NCBI RefSeq assembly: GCF_001279725.1
Contig: NZ_LGDE01000463.1
Location: 1-22,382, forward strand
DNA from: Streptomyces sp. WM4235
GTDB lineage: Bacteria > Actinomycetota > Actinomycetes > Streptomycetales > Streptomycetaceae
Reading direction: 5' to 3'
DNA: 22,382 nt
The notes below the pieces were generated by a model. The model saw nothing but the letters and a program-made list of their open reading frames with translations. It was not told the origin of the DNA and searched no databases. This document shows, one piece after another, positions 1-8,561 of this stretch; within the stretch, counting starts at the first letter, position 1; each line of letters begins with the position of its first letter. Made by a program: the position numbers and the translations under genes.

Positions 1-2211
1 GTCGAGCCCCCGCCCGTGGTGGTGGAGGCCGCCCCCGAGATCCCGCAGCCCGTCGAGGCCGCGCCGCCGGCCGCGCCCGAGCCCCCCGAGGGCGCCGTGG
101 CGCCGGCCGACCCGCAGCCGCTGCCCGCCGAGGACGCGGAGAACGAAGAAGCCGTGGCGGCGCCGGCCGGGCCCCAGGCGGTCGAGCAGGCGCCGGTGGA
201 AGCCCCCGCCCCCGCCGAAACCGTCGTCACGACCGAGGCACCGGACCAGCCCGAGGCCCCCGAGGCTCCGGTCGAGCCCGCGCGGCCCGAGGCCCCCGCC
301 GAGCCCGCCGCCCCCGCCGAACAGCCGGAGCCGGACACGGCCGCCGCACACCCCGTCGAGCCCGCCCACCCCGTCGCGGTCGCGCCCGAGGAGGCCCCGG
401 AGACCCCCGCGGCCCCGGCGGCCGCCGAACCCGTCGAGGTCGAGGTGCCCGAACCCCTCGCCGCCGCCCCCGTCGGCGAGCCGGCCCCCGCCGGCTACGA
501 CGAGGCCGAGCGCGACGCCATCCAGCGGGTCATGCGCGAACGCCGCGACATCCGCAAGGGCTTCCGCTCCGACCCGATCCCGCACGAGGTGCTGCTGCGC
601 GTCCTGGAGGCGGCCCACACCGCCCCCAGCGTCGGCCACTCCCAGCCCTGGGACTTCGTCGTCATCAGGTCCGCCGAGACCCGCCGGACGATGCACGAAC
701 TCGCCCAGCGCCAGCGCGAGGCCTACGCCAAGTCCCTCCCCAAGGGCCGGGCCAAGCAGTTCAAGGAACTCAAGATCGAGGCCATCCTCGACACCCCGGT
801 GAACATCGTCGTCACCGCCGACCCGACCCGCGGCGGTCGCCACACCCTCGGCCGGCACACGCAGCCGCAGATGGCCCCGTACTCCTCGGCCCTCGCCGTC
901 GAGAACCTCTGGCTCGCCGCCCGCGCCGAGGGCATCGGCGTCGGCTGGGTCAGCTTCTTCGACGAGCGCGAGATGGTCCGCGAGCTGGGCCTGCCGGAGC
1001 ACCTGGAGGTCGTCGCCTACCTGTGCGTCGGCTACGTCGACGAGTTCCCCGAGGAGCCCGAGCTGGCGCAGGCCGGCTGGTCCCAGCGCCGGCCGCTCGC
1101 CTGGGTCGTCCACGAGGAGACGTACGGACGCCGCGCGCTGCCCGGCGCGGAGCCGCACGACCTGCTCTCCGAGACGGTCGCCGGCATCCGCCCGCTCGAC
1201 GCGAAGGCGCTCGGCGAGGCCTGGGAGCGACAGAAGCGCATGACCAAGCCCGCCGGGGCCCTGGGCATGCTCGAAATCATCTCCGCTCAGCTCGCCGGCC
1301 TGTCGCGGGTCTGCCCGCCCCCGATCCCGGAGCCCGCGGCCGTCGCGATCTTCGCCGGCGACCACGGGGTGCACGCCCAGGGCGTGACCCCCTGGCCGCA
1401 GGAGGTCACCACGCAGATGGTGGCCAACTTCCTCGGCGGCGGAGCCGTCTGCAACGCCTTCGCCAACCAGGTGGGCGCCGAGGTCTGCGTCATCGACGTC
1501 GGTGTCGCCGGGGACCTCCCCGCCACTCCCGGGCTCCTGCCGCGCAAGGTCCGACCGGGCACCGCAGACATGTCCGTCGGTCCGGCGATGACCCGCGAAG
1601 AGGCCATCGCGGCCATCGAGGTCGGCATCGAGACCGCCCGCGACCTGGTCGCCGCCGGCAACAAGGCACTGCTCACCGGCGAGATGGGCATCGCGAACAC
1701 CACCGTGTCGGCGGCGCTGATCTCGGTGTTCACCGGGGTGGACCCGGGCGAGGTCACCGGACGCGGCACCGGCATCAACGACGAGACGCACGCCCGCAAG
1801 GTCGAGGTCGTACGGCGCGCCCTGGAACTCCACCAGCCCGACCCGGCCGACCCGATCGGCGTCCTGGCGGCCATCGGCGGCCTGGAGCACGCGGCGATCG
1901 TCGGACTCCTGCTCGGCGGGGCCTCGCTCCGTACGCCGGTCATCCTGGACGGCGTGAGCGCCGGAGCGGCCGCCCTGGTCGCCCGGGCCATCGCCCCGGA
2001 GGCCCTGTCGGCGTGCATCGCGGGCCACCGCAGCGCGGAGCCGGGCCATGTGGCCGCCCTGAACAAGCTGGGCCTGCGTCCCCTGGTCGACCTGGACCTC
2101 CGTCTCGGCGAGGGCACGGGCGCCCTGCTGGCCCTGCCCCTGGTGCAGAGCGCGGCCCGCGCGATGCACGAGGTCGCCACGTTCGACTCGGCGGGCGTCA
2201 CCGAGAAGTAG
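1..2211 (+). CDS. cobT: BluB-CobT fusion: 5,6-dimethylbenzimidazole synthase / nicotinate-nucleotide-DMB phosphoribosyltransferase, 5' truncated
   Basis: The frame is open from base 1, so the true N-terminus lies upstream; the GTG codons near 16-24 are inside the gene. Bases 1 to ~490 encode a low-complexity Pro/Ala/Glu linker. From ~493 to ~1130 comes a BluB-type flavin-dependent nitroreductase fold, with RRDIR (Asp of the family's essential RRD), APSVGHSQPWDF and GVGWVSFF (essential Ser). BluB fragments reduced FMN to form the lower ligand 5,6-dimethylbenzimidazole. From ~1170 to the stop is a full CobT, with AGDHGVHAQGV, GEMGIANTT, GRGTGIND, VSAGAAAL and HRSAEPGH. CobT transfers phosphoribose from nicotinate mononucleotide to DMB, giving alpha-ribazole phosphate. 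One cytoplasmic polypeptide would therefore make and activate the base. What lies N-terminal of the linker cannot be seen. The next gene, cysG, also works on tetrapyrroles. Both domain calls are firm. Confidence 0.95.
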   Translation, partial: VEPPPVVVEAAPEIPQPVEAAPPAAPEPPEGAVAPADPQPLPAEDAENEEAVAAPAGPQAVEQAPVEAPAPAETVVTTEAPDQPEAPEAPVEPARPEAPAEPAAPAEQPEPDTAAAHPVEPAHPVAVAPEEAPETPAAPAAAEPVEVEVPEPLAAAPVGEPAPAGYDEAERDAIQRVMRERRDIRKGFRSDPIPHEVLLRVLEAAHTAPSVGHSQPWDFVVIRSAETRRTMHELAQRQREAYAKSLPKGRAKQFKELKIEAILDTPVNIVVTADPTRGGRHTLGRHTQPQMAPYSSALAVENLWLAARAEGIGVGWVSFFDEREMVRELGLPEHLEVVAYLCVGYVDEFPEEPELAQAGWSQRRPLAWVVHEETYGRRALPGAEPHDLLSETVAGIRPLDAKALGEAWERQKRMTKPAGALGMLEIISAQLAGLSRVCPPPIPEPAAVAIFAGDHGVHAQGVTPWPQEVTTQMVANFLGGGAVCNAFANQVGAEVCVIDVGVAGDLPATPGLLPRKVRPGTADMSVGPAMTREEAIAAIEVGIETARDLVAAGNKALLTGEMGIANTTVSAALISVFTGVDPGEVTGRGTGINDETHARKVEVVRRALELHQPDPADPIGVLAAIGGLEHAAIVGLLLGGASLRTPVILDGVSAGAAALVARAIAPEALSACIAGHRSAEPGHVAALNKLGLRPLVDLDLRLGEGTGALLALPLVQSAARAMHEVATFDSAGVTEK

Positions 2212-2477
2212 CCGGCCCGGCCGGGGAGCGGCCCGTCCCCGGCTCCGGAGCCCCGCCCGGGGCGCCGGGGCCGGTCCGCCCCCGGCCCGGTCGGCCCCCG
2301 CCGGGCCCACCCGCGCGGTCCCGATGCGGCCCCGCCCCGCAGCCCCGGGCACCGGCCCCCGGAAGGACCGGTCGGCGACCGGGTCGTATCGTGGACCCGG
2401 GCACACCACACCCCGCCCCACCAGCCGCTTCAGCGCCGCAGCGGCCCTCACCCCGCCGCATCAGGAGCCGCACCGCC
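2212..2477. other. GC-rich spacer between cobT and cysG
   Basis: I see no convincing gene in this 266-base spacer. It starts with a possible short hairpin right after the cobT stop: GCCGGGG at 2220-2226 pairs with CCCCGGC at 2237-2243 across a 10-nt loop, without a T-tract. A weak -10-like TCGTAT lies near 2384-2389 and could serve cysG, but it has no clear -35. An AGGAG ribosome binding site sits at 2463-2467, ten bases before the cysG ATG. Confidence 0.4.
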
Positions 2478-3695
2478 ATGGCACATCCCGCCTACCCCGT
2501 AGGACTCCGCCTGGCCGGCCGCCGCGTCGTCGTCATCGGCGGTGGCCAAGTCGCCCAGCGACGCCTCCCCGCACTCATCGCCGCCGGGGCCGACGTCCTG
2601 CTCGTCTCCCCGTCCGCCACGCCCTCCGTGGACGCCATGGCGGAGACCGGCGAGATCCGCTGGGAGCGCCGCCGCTACCAGGACGGCGATCTCGCCGGCG
2701 CCTGGTACGCCCTGATCGCCACCCAGAACCGCGAGGACAACGAGCGGGCCTCCGCCGAGGCCGAGCGGGAGCGCGTCTGGTGCGTGCGCGCCGACGACGC
2801 CTCCGCGGCCACCGCCTGGACCCCGGCCACCGGCCGTGTCGAGGGCGTCACCGTCGCCGTGCTGACCGGCAACGACCCCCGCCGGTCCGCCTCCGTCCGC
2901 GACGCGATCGTGGAGGGCCTGCGCGAGGGCACCCTCGCCGCTCCCGGCCACCGACACCGGTCCGCCCCCGGCGTGGCCCTCGTCGGCGGCGGTCCCGGCG
3001 ACCCCGACCTGATCACCGTGCGCGGTCGCCGGCTGCTCGCCGAGGCCGACGTGGTCATCGCGGACCGGCTCGGCCCCCGCGACCTGCTCGACGAACTGCC
3101 GCCGCACGTCGAGGTCATCGACGCCGCGAAGATCCCGTACGGCCGCTTCATGGCCCAGGAGGCCATCAACAACGCCCTCGTCGAGCACGCCAAGGCCGGC
3201 AAGGCCGTGGTCCGGCTCAAGGGCGGGGACCCGTACGTCTTCGGCCGCGGCATGGAGGAACTCCAGGCCCTCGCGGAGGCCGGCATCCCCTGCACCGTCG
3301 TGCCGGGCATCTCCAGCTCCATCTCCGTCCCCGGCGCGGCCGGCATCCCGGTCACCCACCGCGGCGTGGCACACGAGTTCACCGTCGTCAGCGGCCATGT
3401 CGGCCCCGACGACCCGCGCTCGCTCGTGGACTGGGCCTCCCTCGCCAAGCTCACCGGCACCCTGGTGATCCTCATGGGCGTCGACAAGATCGGCCTGATC
3501 GCCGAGGCCCTGATCCGCCACGGCCGCCCCGGCGACACCCCCGTCGCGGTTGTCCAGGAGGGCACCACCGCCGCCCAACGCCGGGTCGACGCCACCCTCG
3601 CCACGGTCGGGGAGACGGTGCGCGCCGAGGAGATCCGCCCGCCCGCGGTCATCGTGATCGGCGCGGTCGTCGCGGTTCACACCCCCAGCGCCTGA
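2478..3695 (+). CDS. cysG: Siroheme synthase-type fusion: precorrin-2 dehydrogenase / uroporphyrinogen-III C-methyltransferase
   Basis: The protein has 405 residues. The ATG at 2478 is chosen because AGGAG lies 10 nt upstream and the Met8-like fold starts right after it. Residues ~10-150 form the NAD-binding precorrin-2 dehydrogenase module (VVVIGGGQVAQRRL). Residues ~163-400 form the SAM uroporphyrinogen-III methyltransferase, with the two family signatures VALVGGGPGDPDLIT and VVRLKGGDPYVFGRGMEE plus PVTHRG. The enzyme methylates uroporphyrinogen III at C2 and C7 and oxidises precorrin-2, a branch point for siroheme and cobalamin, which fits its place after cobT. At 405 residues it is about 50 shorter than enterobacterial CysG (about 457), and the missing part is the helical dimerisation/chelatase region of the N-module. 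Ferrochelatase activity may therefore be weak or absent (inference). The usual N-x-x-D segment near the catalytic Asp reads VRADD here. Confidence 0.93.
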   Translation: MAHPAYPVGLRLAGRRVVVIGGGQVAQRRLPALIAAGADVLLVSPSATPSVDAMAETGEIRWERRRYQDGDLAGAWYALIATQNREDNERASAEAERERVWCVRADDASAATAWTPATGRVEGVTVAVLTGNDPRRSASVRDAIVEGLREGTLAAPGHRHRSAPGVALVGGGPGDPDLITVRGRRLLAEADVVIADRLGPRDLLDELPPHVEVIDAAKIPYGRFMAQEAINNALVEHAKAGKAVVRLKGGDPYVFGRGMEELQALAEAGIPCTVVPGISSSISVPGAAGIPVTHRGVAHEFTVVSGHVGPDDPRSLVDWASLAKLTGTLVILMGVDKIGLIAEALIRHGRPGDTPVAVVQEGTTAAQRRVDATLATVGETVRAEEIRPPAVIVIGAVVAVHTPSA

Positions 3696-3703
3696 CCGGG
3701 CCG

Positions 3704-3732
3704 TTGGCACCACACCCAGGACAAGGCAGTAT
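3704..3732 (+). promoter_or_regulatory. Promoter of the TrmH-family gene, probably leaderless
   Basis: TTGGCA at 3704-3709 matches the -35 consensus at 5 of 6 positions. A 17-bp spacer leads to CAGTAT at 3727-3732. Only six bases separate this -10 from the GTG start at 3739, and there is no Shine-Dalgarno sequence. Transcription would begin at or next to the start codon, as in leaderless Streptomyces mRNAs. Confidence 0.6.
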
Positions 3733-3738
3733 CACCCT

Positions 3739-4569
3739 GTGGCAGATCTCATCACCGTCGAAGACCCCGACGACCCCCGCCTGCGCGATTACACGGGCCT
3801 GACCGACGTCGAACTGAGACGTCGACGAGAACCCGCCGAAGGCCTCTTCATCGCCGAGGGCGAGAAGGTCATCAGACGGGCCAAGGACGCCGGTTACGAG
3901 ATGCGTTCGATGCTGTTGTCCGCCAAGTGGGTCGACGTCATGCGCGACGTCATCGACGAACTCCCGGCCCCCGTCTACGCGGTCACCCCCGAGCTCGCCG
4001 AACGCGTCACCGGCTACCACGTGCACCGCGGCGCCCTGGCCTCGATGCAGCGCAAGCCGCTGCCGACCGCCGAGGAACTGCTCGCGCAGGAGTCGACGGG
4101 GCAGCGGATCGGCGTGTTCGAGGGGTTCGTCGACCACGCCAACCTGGGCGCCGCCTTCCGCAGCGCCGCCGCCCTCGGCATCAGCGCCATACTGCTCTCC
4201 CCGGACTGCGCGGACCCGCTGTACCGGCGTGCCATCAAGGTCTCGATGGGCTCGGTCTTCTCGGTGCCGTACGCGCGCCTGGACCAGTGGCCCGCCGACC
4301 TGGAGAAGGTCCGCGAAGCGGGCTACCGGATCCTCGCCATGACGCCGAGCGAGAAGGCCACCCCGTTGGACCAGGTGCCGCCGGAGCGGTTCGCCCGCTC
4401 CGCGATCATGCTCGGTTCGGAGGGGCACGGCCTGTCGACGTACGCCCTGCGGGCCGCCGACGAGTGGGTGCGCATCCCCATGGCCGAGGGCATCGACTCG
4501 CTCAACGTGGCGGCGGCCTCCGCCGTCGCCTTCTACGCGACCCGCCCGCCCGTGTCCCCGCAGGCGTAG
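3739..4569 (+). CDS. SpoU/TrmH-family RNA 2'-O-methyltransferase
   Basis: The protein has 276 residues and a GTG start directly downstream of a promoter. The N-terminal ~110 residues (EGLFIAEGEKVIRRA... and VHRGALASMQRKP) are the L30e-like substrate-binding domain of SpoU enzymes. The C-terminal half is a SPOUT trefoil-knot methyltransferase. All three motifs are visible: motif 1 in DHANLGAAFRSAAALG (Asn and Arg), motif 2 in IMLGSEGHGLS and motif 3 in IPMAEGIDSLNVAAASAVAFY without the last residue pair. The enzyme would transfer a methyl group from SAM to a ribose 2'-OH in rRNA or tRNA. The exact site cannot be read from the sequence, and a role in resistance to a ribosome-targeting antibiotic, as for thiostrepton methyltransferase, is possible but unsupported by context. 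The gene converges on the kinase gene with a hairpin between them. Confidence 0.9.
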   Translation: MADLITVEDPDDPRLRDYTGLTDVELRRRREPAEGLFIAEGEKVIRRAKDAGYEMRSMLLSAKWVDVMRDVIDELPAPVYAVTPELAERVTGYHVHRGALASMQRKPLPTAEELLAQESTGQRIGVFEGFVDHANLGAAFRSAAALGISAILLSPDCADPLYRRAIKVSMGSVFSVPYARLDQWPADLEKVREAGYRILAMTPSEKATPLDQVPPERFARSAIMLGSEGHGLSTYALRAADEWVRIPMAEGIDSLNVAAASAVAFYATRPPVSPQA

Positions 4570-4573
4570 CGCC

Positions 4574-4608
4574 CGGGGTTCCGCGGGCCAGGGCTCCGCT
4601 GGACCCCG
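4574..4608. terminator. Hairpin between convergent trmH-type and kinase genes
   Basis: CGGGGT at 4574-4579 pairs with ACCCCG at 4603-4608. The stem continues inward through a second paired block (GCGG at 4583-4586 with CCGC at 4596-4599) with one mismatch and one wobble. It fills the 39-nt gap between two facing stop codons, so it probably works in both directions. There is no T-tract, as is common in Streptomyces. Confidence 0.45.
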
Positions 4609-5763
<1,155 letters not shown>

Positions 5764-6309
5764 CCCGCTGCCCGGTCGTCCTGCTGACGTGCCACAGCTT
5801 ACGGACCATCCGCCATCGGCGCTCAGAGGCCGCGCCCTCGCCGGGAGATTCGATTGTCAGTGCGGGGCAAGCCACTTGAGGGTTGTTCAGGTGAAGCCCC
5901 GGTACTTCGTCCCGTGGGCCGCCGGATGCCCAAACGGCCGTACCGGCAAGGGGATTGGCCCCGTACCGGGCCGATCCGGCGGCCGTGCCGGAGTGGATCA
6001 CGCACGGAGTCGCCGCCGGCTTGATCCACACCACGCGGGAGGACACACGTGTGCGGGGAGTGACGGAAGTGAGCGAAGTCACTACCCTCCGGTCATCCCC
6101 TCCGGGATGACCCTCACGGCGGAGAGTCGGTCTCCACCCAGGGGAGTAGTCGGGGGGTGACCCCGTCATCCTCCTGGAGGCCTGCCAATGGGTACGGAGG
6201 CATGAGGCCAGGCGCCCGACGGCCGCCTAGTGTTGAAGACAAGCGGCGGGTGGCGCACTCGTCCCCCGAGGTCACAAGCCCGCCGCTGCCAAACGACAGG
6301 GAGAGGGCC
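5764..6309. other. Long divergent intergenic region, kinase gene to 61-aa protein gene
   Basis: These 546 bases carry no convincing gene: the ORFs here lack typical codon usage, start signals or recognisable domains. They do carry regulatory-looking structure. There is a perfect inverted repeat at 6091-6112. AGTGAC/GTCACT are imperfectly mirrored around 6059-6082. A third GTCATCC half-site lies at 6165-6171 and the palindrome CCTCCTGGAGG at 6170-6180. The stretch 6060-6180 is thus a likely control region for one or both flanking genes. Bases 5830-6050 show nothing I can name. Confidence 0.5.
6091..6112. promoter_or_regulatory. Perfect inverted repeat, operator or hairpin
   Basis: GGTCATCCC (6091-6099), a 4-nt CTCC centre, then GGGATGACC (6104-6112) make a perfect 9-bp dyad. 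The half-site GTCATCC recurs at 6165-6171. It could be a binding site for a dimeric regulator or the terminator of an unseen transcript. The recurrence of the half-site favours an operator (inference). Confidence 0.45.
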
Positions 6310-6495
6310 ATGGCGGACATCGCACGGCAGGGACGCAAGGCATTCGCGTTCAACGGCCATGAGTCCGGCAAGCGGCACCCACTGGTGGCCGCCGCCATGG
6401 TCCTCCCCCTGGCCGCCGTCCTGCTCTTCGTCTTCGGAGGATTTGACCAGGTGGCGGCACAGGCGTCGTCCGTGGGCGCGATGCTGGGGCGCTGA
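6310..6495 (+). CDS. 61-aa single-span membrane protein of unknown function
   Basis: The ATG at 6310 is preceded by a purine-rich ribosome binding site (AGGGAG at ~6297-6302), so I prefer it to the longer in-frame extension starting at 6157. The 61-residue product has a basic, hydrophilic N-terminus of ~25 residues (ARQGRKAFAF) and one hydrophobic helix at ~26-46 (LVAAAMVLPLAAVLLFVFGG). A short tail ends in SVGAMLGR. No family is recognised. It is divergent from the kinase gene and followed by a strong terminator, so it is probably monocistronic and controlled by the repeat-rich upstream region. It could be a small regulatory or stress membrane peptide, but nothing in the sequence proves a role. 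Confidence 0.75.
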   Translation: MADIARQGRKAFAFNGHESGKRHPLVAAAMVLPLAAVLLFVFGGFDQVAAQASSVGAMLGR

Positions 6496-6583
6496 GCGGC
6501 GCCCCGGGTCCGGGAGAGCGGCCCGGGCCGGGACATCGGCCTGTCGAACCCCGTGGGGACGGGGGCGCGACGGACGGCAGGTG

Positions 6584-6629
6584 AAGGGTGCTGCCCGTAC
6601 GACTGGGGAGTCGGACGGGCAGCACCCTT
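6584..6629. terminator. Strong hairpin terminator after the 61-aa gene
   Basis: AAGGGTGCTGCCCGT (6584-6598) pairs perfectly with ACGGGCAGCACCCTT (6615-6629). The stem then continues, after one A/G mismatch, as CGACT/AGTCG around a GGGG loop (6600-6613). The right arm runs into TTTCTC. The left arm begins with AA, so the structure may also stop transcription from the other side. Confidence 0.85.
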
Positions 6630-6810
6630 TCTCACGTGCCCACTCATGCGTCGTCCCACGCGGCACCACGCGACTTTCACGCGACCGGCCCCGCCGACGA
6701 GCGGGACACGGGCTCGCTCCGGACGCCCACACCCGCACCCGAGTCCGTAACCTCCTCCTGGGACCGCGGTCGCGCCCGGCGGCGGCGGGGCGACACCGGA
6801 GCCGGCCACC

Positions 6811-7107
6811 ATGACCCAGGACGACACCACCTGGCGCCTGATGCGCGAGGACGTGCTGCTCGGCACGATCACCGTCGAGGACACCGACTTCCCCTGGATG
6901 TACGGCCGCTTCACCGCCGAGCCCGCCTTCGCCGAGGTGAAGCCGTGGTTCGACGCCGTCCGGGAGACGATGGCCGCCGAGGTCTACGACCAACGGTTCG
7001 ACGCCGCCTACGCCCCCATCGCGCGGACGCTGACCCTCGTCTCCCCCTCGGGTCCGGTGGCGGACTTCCTGCTCCACATCGACGGGACGACCGCATGGTT
7101 TCGCTGA
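6811..7107 (+). CDS. 98-aa conserved-looking hypothetical protein
   Basis: The protein begins MTQDDTTWRLMREDVLLG and is acidic and soluble, with no signal peptide or membrane span. Aromatic motifs include DFPWMYGRF and VKPWFDAVRE, and it ends DFLLHIDGTTAWFR. I recognise no named domain. There is only a weak ribosome binding site (GGAGCC) before the ATG at 6811. The gene overlaps the next one by 13 bases (7095-7107), so translation of the kinase-fold protein is probably coupled to this one and the two may work together. Codon usage is typical for the window, which supports a real gene. The spacer 6630-6810 holds no other feature I can name. Confidence 0.8.
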   Translation: MTQDDTTWRLMREDVLLGTITVEDTDFPWMYGRFTAEPAFAEVKPWFDAVRETMAAEVYDQRFDAAYAPIARTLTLVSPSGPVADFLLHIDGTTAWFR

Positions 7108-8090
7108 ACGACCGGCCGGCGGGCCTGCCCGCGGCCCTCGCCGCGTACGCGGCGACCGTGTGGCCCGACACCCCGCCCCACGCGTACGTCCTCCTCGCCG
7201 ACCGGGACGACGGCACCGTCGTGCGCTGCGGCGCCGCCGTGGTCAAGGCGCACGCCGAGGACACCGACCGGGGTGGTCTCGCCGTACGGATGCGGATCGC
7301 GGGGGAGCGGGCACTGGCCGAGGTGTTGCTGCCGCCGCTGTCCGTGGAGGCCGGGCACGTCCTACGACGCCCCGTCTCGCTGTGGCCGTACGGAGCCCCG
7401 GTGGATCCCGCGCGCCCCGAGGACGCCCCGTGGGAGGAGGTGGCCCGCCTGCTGGCGGCCCTCCACCGCGTCCCCGTGCACACGCTCCCCGGACCGGTTC
7501 CCCCGATGCGCGGCCCGGCCAAGGTCGCCCGCGCCCTGCGCCGCCTCGCCGAGGCCCTGCCCGACGCCGCGCCGCGGGTTCCCCGGGGCGTCCCGGGTCC
7601 CGCCGACGCCCGGGCCGTGTGGAAGGCCGCGCGGACCCTGCCCGGGTGGGCGCGCGGGGCGGGGGAGCCGCCCCGCGGCGGGGCCCTGTGCCACGGGGAC
7701 CTGCACCTCGGGCAACTGGTCCGCTGCCCGGCTCCGGACGGCGCCTGGCGGCTCATCGACGTCGACGACCTCGGGGTCGGCGTCCCCGCCTGGGACCTGG
7801 CCCGCCCCGCGGCCTGGTACGCCGCCGGCCTGCTCGCCCCGGAGGACTGGCTGTGTTTCCTCGACGCCTACCGGGCCGCCGGGGGGCCCGCCGCCGGGCC
7901 CCCCGGCACCGACCCCTGGCCGGAACTCGACGTCGTCGCCCGGGCCCTGACCGTACAGACCGCCGCCCTCGCACTGGCCAAGGCGGCGGCCGGGAACCGG
8001 GACCTCGACGAGGGGGAGCGGCTGATGCTGGACGCCTGTGCCCGAATTTCCGCCCTCCCGCCCGAGTTGGAGCCGCAGCCTCCGTCGTAG
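7095..8090 (+). CDS. APH/maltokinase-fold small-molecule kinase-like protein
   Basis: The protein has 331 residues. The ATG at 7095 lies inside the end of the preceding gene (13-nt overlap). The fold is the aminoglycoside phosphotransferase/choline kinase type. It has a Brenner-like catalytic loop CHGDLHLGQLV (His200, Asp202) and a metal-binding LIDVDD at 220-225 followed by GVPAWDLARPAAW. The usual Asn of HGDxxxxN is replaced by Gln, as in maltokinase-type HGDxHLGQ loops. The N-lobe is recognisable only by length and by the VVKAHAEDT segment. It would phosphorylate a small hydroxylated metabolite with ATP. Resistance to an aminoglycoside is possible, but nothing in the context points to it. 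Alternative start codons would require moving outside the overlap; none is better. Confidence 0.8.
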   Translation: MVSLNDRPAGLPAALAAYAATVWPDTPPHAYVLLADRDDGTVVRCGAAVVKAHAEDTDRGGLAVRMRIAGERALAEVLLPPLSVEAGHVLRRPVSLWPYGAPVDPARPEDAPWEEVARLLAALHRVPVHTLPGPVPPMRGPAKVARALRRLAEALPDAAPRVPRGVPGPADARAVWKAARTLPGWARGAGEPPRGGALCHGDLHLGQLVRCPAPDGAWRLIDVDDLGVGVPAWDLARPAAWYAAGLLAPEDWLCFLDAYRAAGGPAAGPPGTDPWPELDVVARALTVQTAALALAKAAAGNRDLDEGERLMLDACARISALPPELEPQPPS

Positions 8091-8101
8091 GGTGAGCCCC
8101 A

Positions 8102-8128
8102 CGCCACCGGGGCGCCCCTCCGGTGGCG
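8102..8128. terminator. Inverted repeat after the APH-fold gene
   Basis: CGCCACCGG (8102-8110) pairs perfectly with CCGGTGGCG (8120-8128) over a 9-nt loop, starting 12 bases after the stop codon. There is no T-tract. It may be a terminator or an mRNA-stabilising hairpin ahead of the next gene, whose ribosome binding site follows at 8141-8145. Confidence 0.45.
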
Positions 8129-8156
8129 ACGTACACGGCGAGGAGTTGATCCGGTC

Positions 8157-8480
8157 ATGCAGTGTCCGAAGTGTCACGCGATGATGCACACCTACAACCG
8201 CAACGGCGTCCAGATCGAGCAGTGCAGCGGCTGCCGCGGCATCTTCCTCGACTACGGCGAGTTGGAGGCGCTGACCCGCCTGGAGTCCCAGTACACCTCC
8301 CAGCAGTACGGCCAGGTCCCGCCGCCCGCCGCGCCGCCCGCCCCCTACCCGGCCCAGCACGGAGCCCCCGCACAGGCGCCGGCCTGGGGCGCCCCGCAGC
8401 AGCACGGCGGCTACGGCCACGGCCATGGTCACGGCAAGAACCACCGCAGCGGCTTCGGCCGGATGCTGTTCTCCTCCTGA
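8157..8480 (+). CDS. TFIIB-type zinc-ribbon protein with His-rich tail
   Basis: The protein has 107 residues. The start ATG at 8157 has AGGAG 11 nt upstream. Residues 3-26 carry the CPKC...CSGC pair (Cys3, Cys6, Cys23, Cys26) followed by RGIFLDYGELEAL, the pattern of the zf-TFIIB zinc-ribbon family. The middle is a low-complexity Pro/Ala/Gln stretch with QYGQ and PAQHGAPAQAP. The tail contains alternating Gly-His (GYGHGHGHGK) that could bind metal. Family members are widespread and their function is mostly unknown. It is probably a cytoplasmic metal-binding or nucleic-acid-associated protein. It is followed by a shared terminator and the tRNA operon on the other strand. Confidence 0.88.
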   Translation: MQCPKCHAMMHTYNRNGVQIEQCSGCRGIFLDYGELEALTRLESQYTSQQYGQVPPPAAPPAPYPAQHGAPAQAPAWGAPQQHGGYGHGHGHGKNHRSGFGRMLFSS

Positions 8481-8561
8481 CGCCGCGCGCCGAGTCCGGG
8501 GCCCGGTACGCACACGGGCCCCGACCGGCCGGCGACCCCGCGGGCGCACCCGCCACAACGC

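Noticed and set aside
1023..3695. An early start for cysG far upstream, inside cobT
   Set aside because: The extension is an out-of-frame reading of cobT. The ATG at 2478 has a good ribosome binding site and starts the Met8-like domain.
5823..6029. A 68-codon minus-strand frame upstream of the kinase gene
   Set aside because: It is Arg/Gly/Ser-rich with no hydrophobic or domain pattern and no ribosome binding site, and codon positions are not biased as in real genes.
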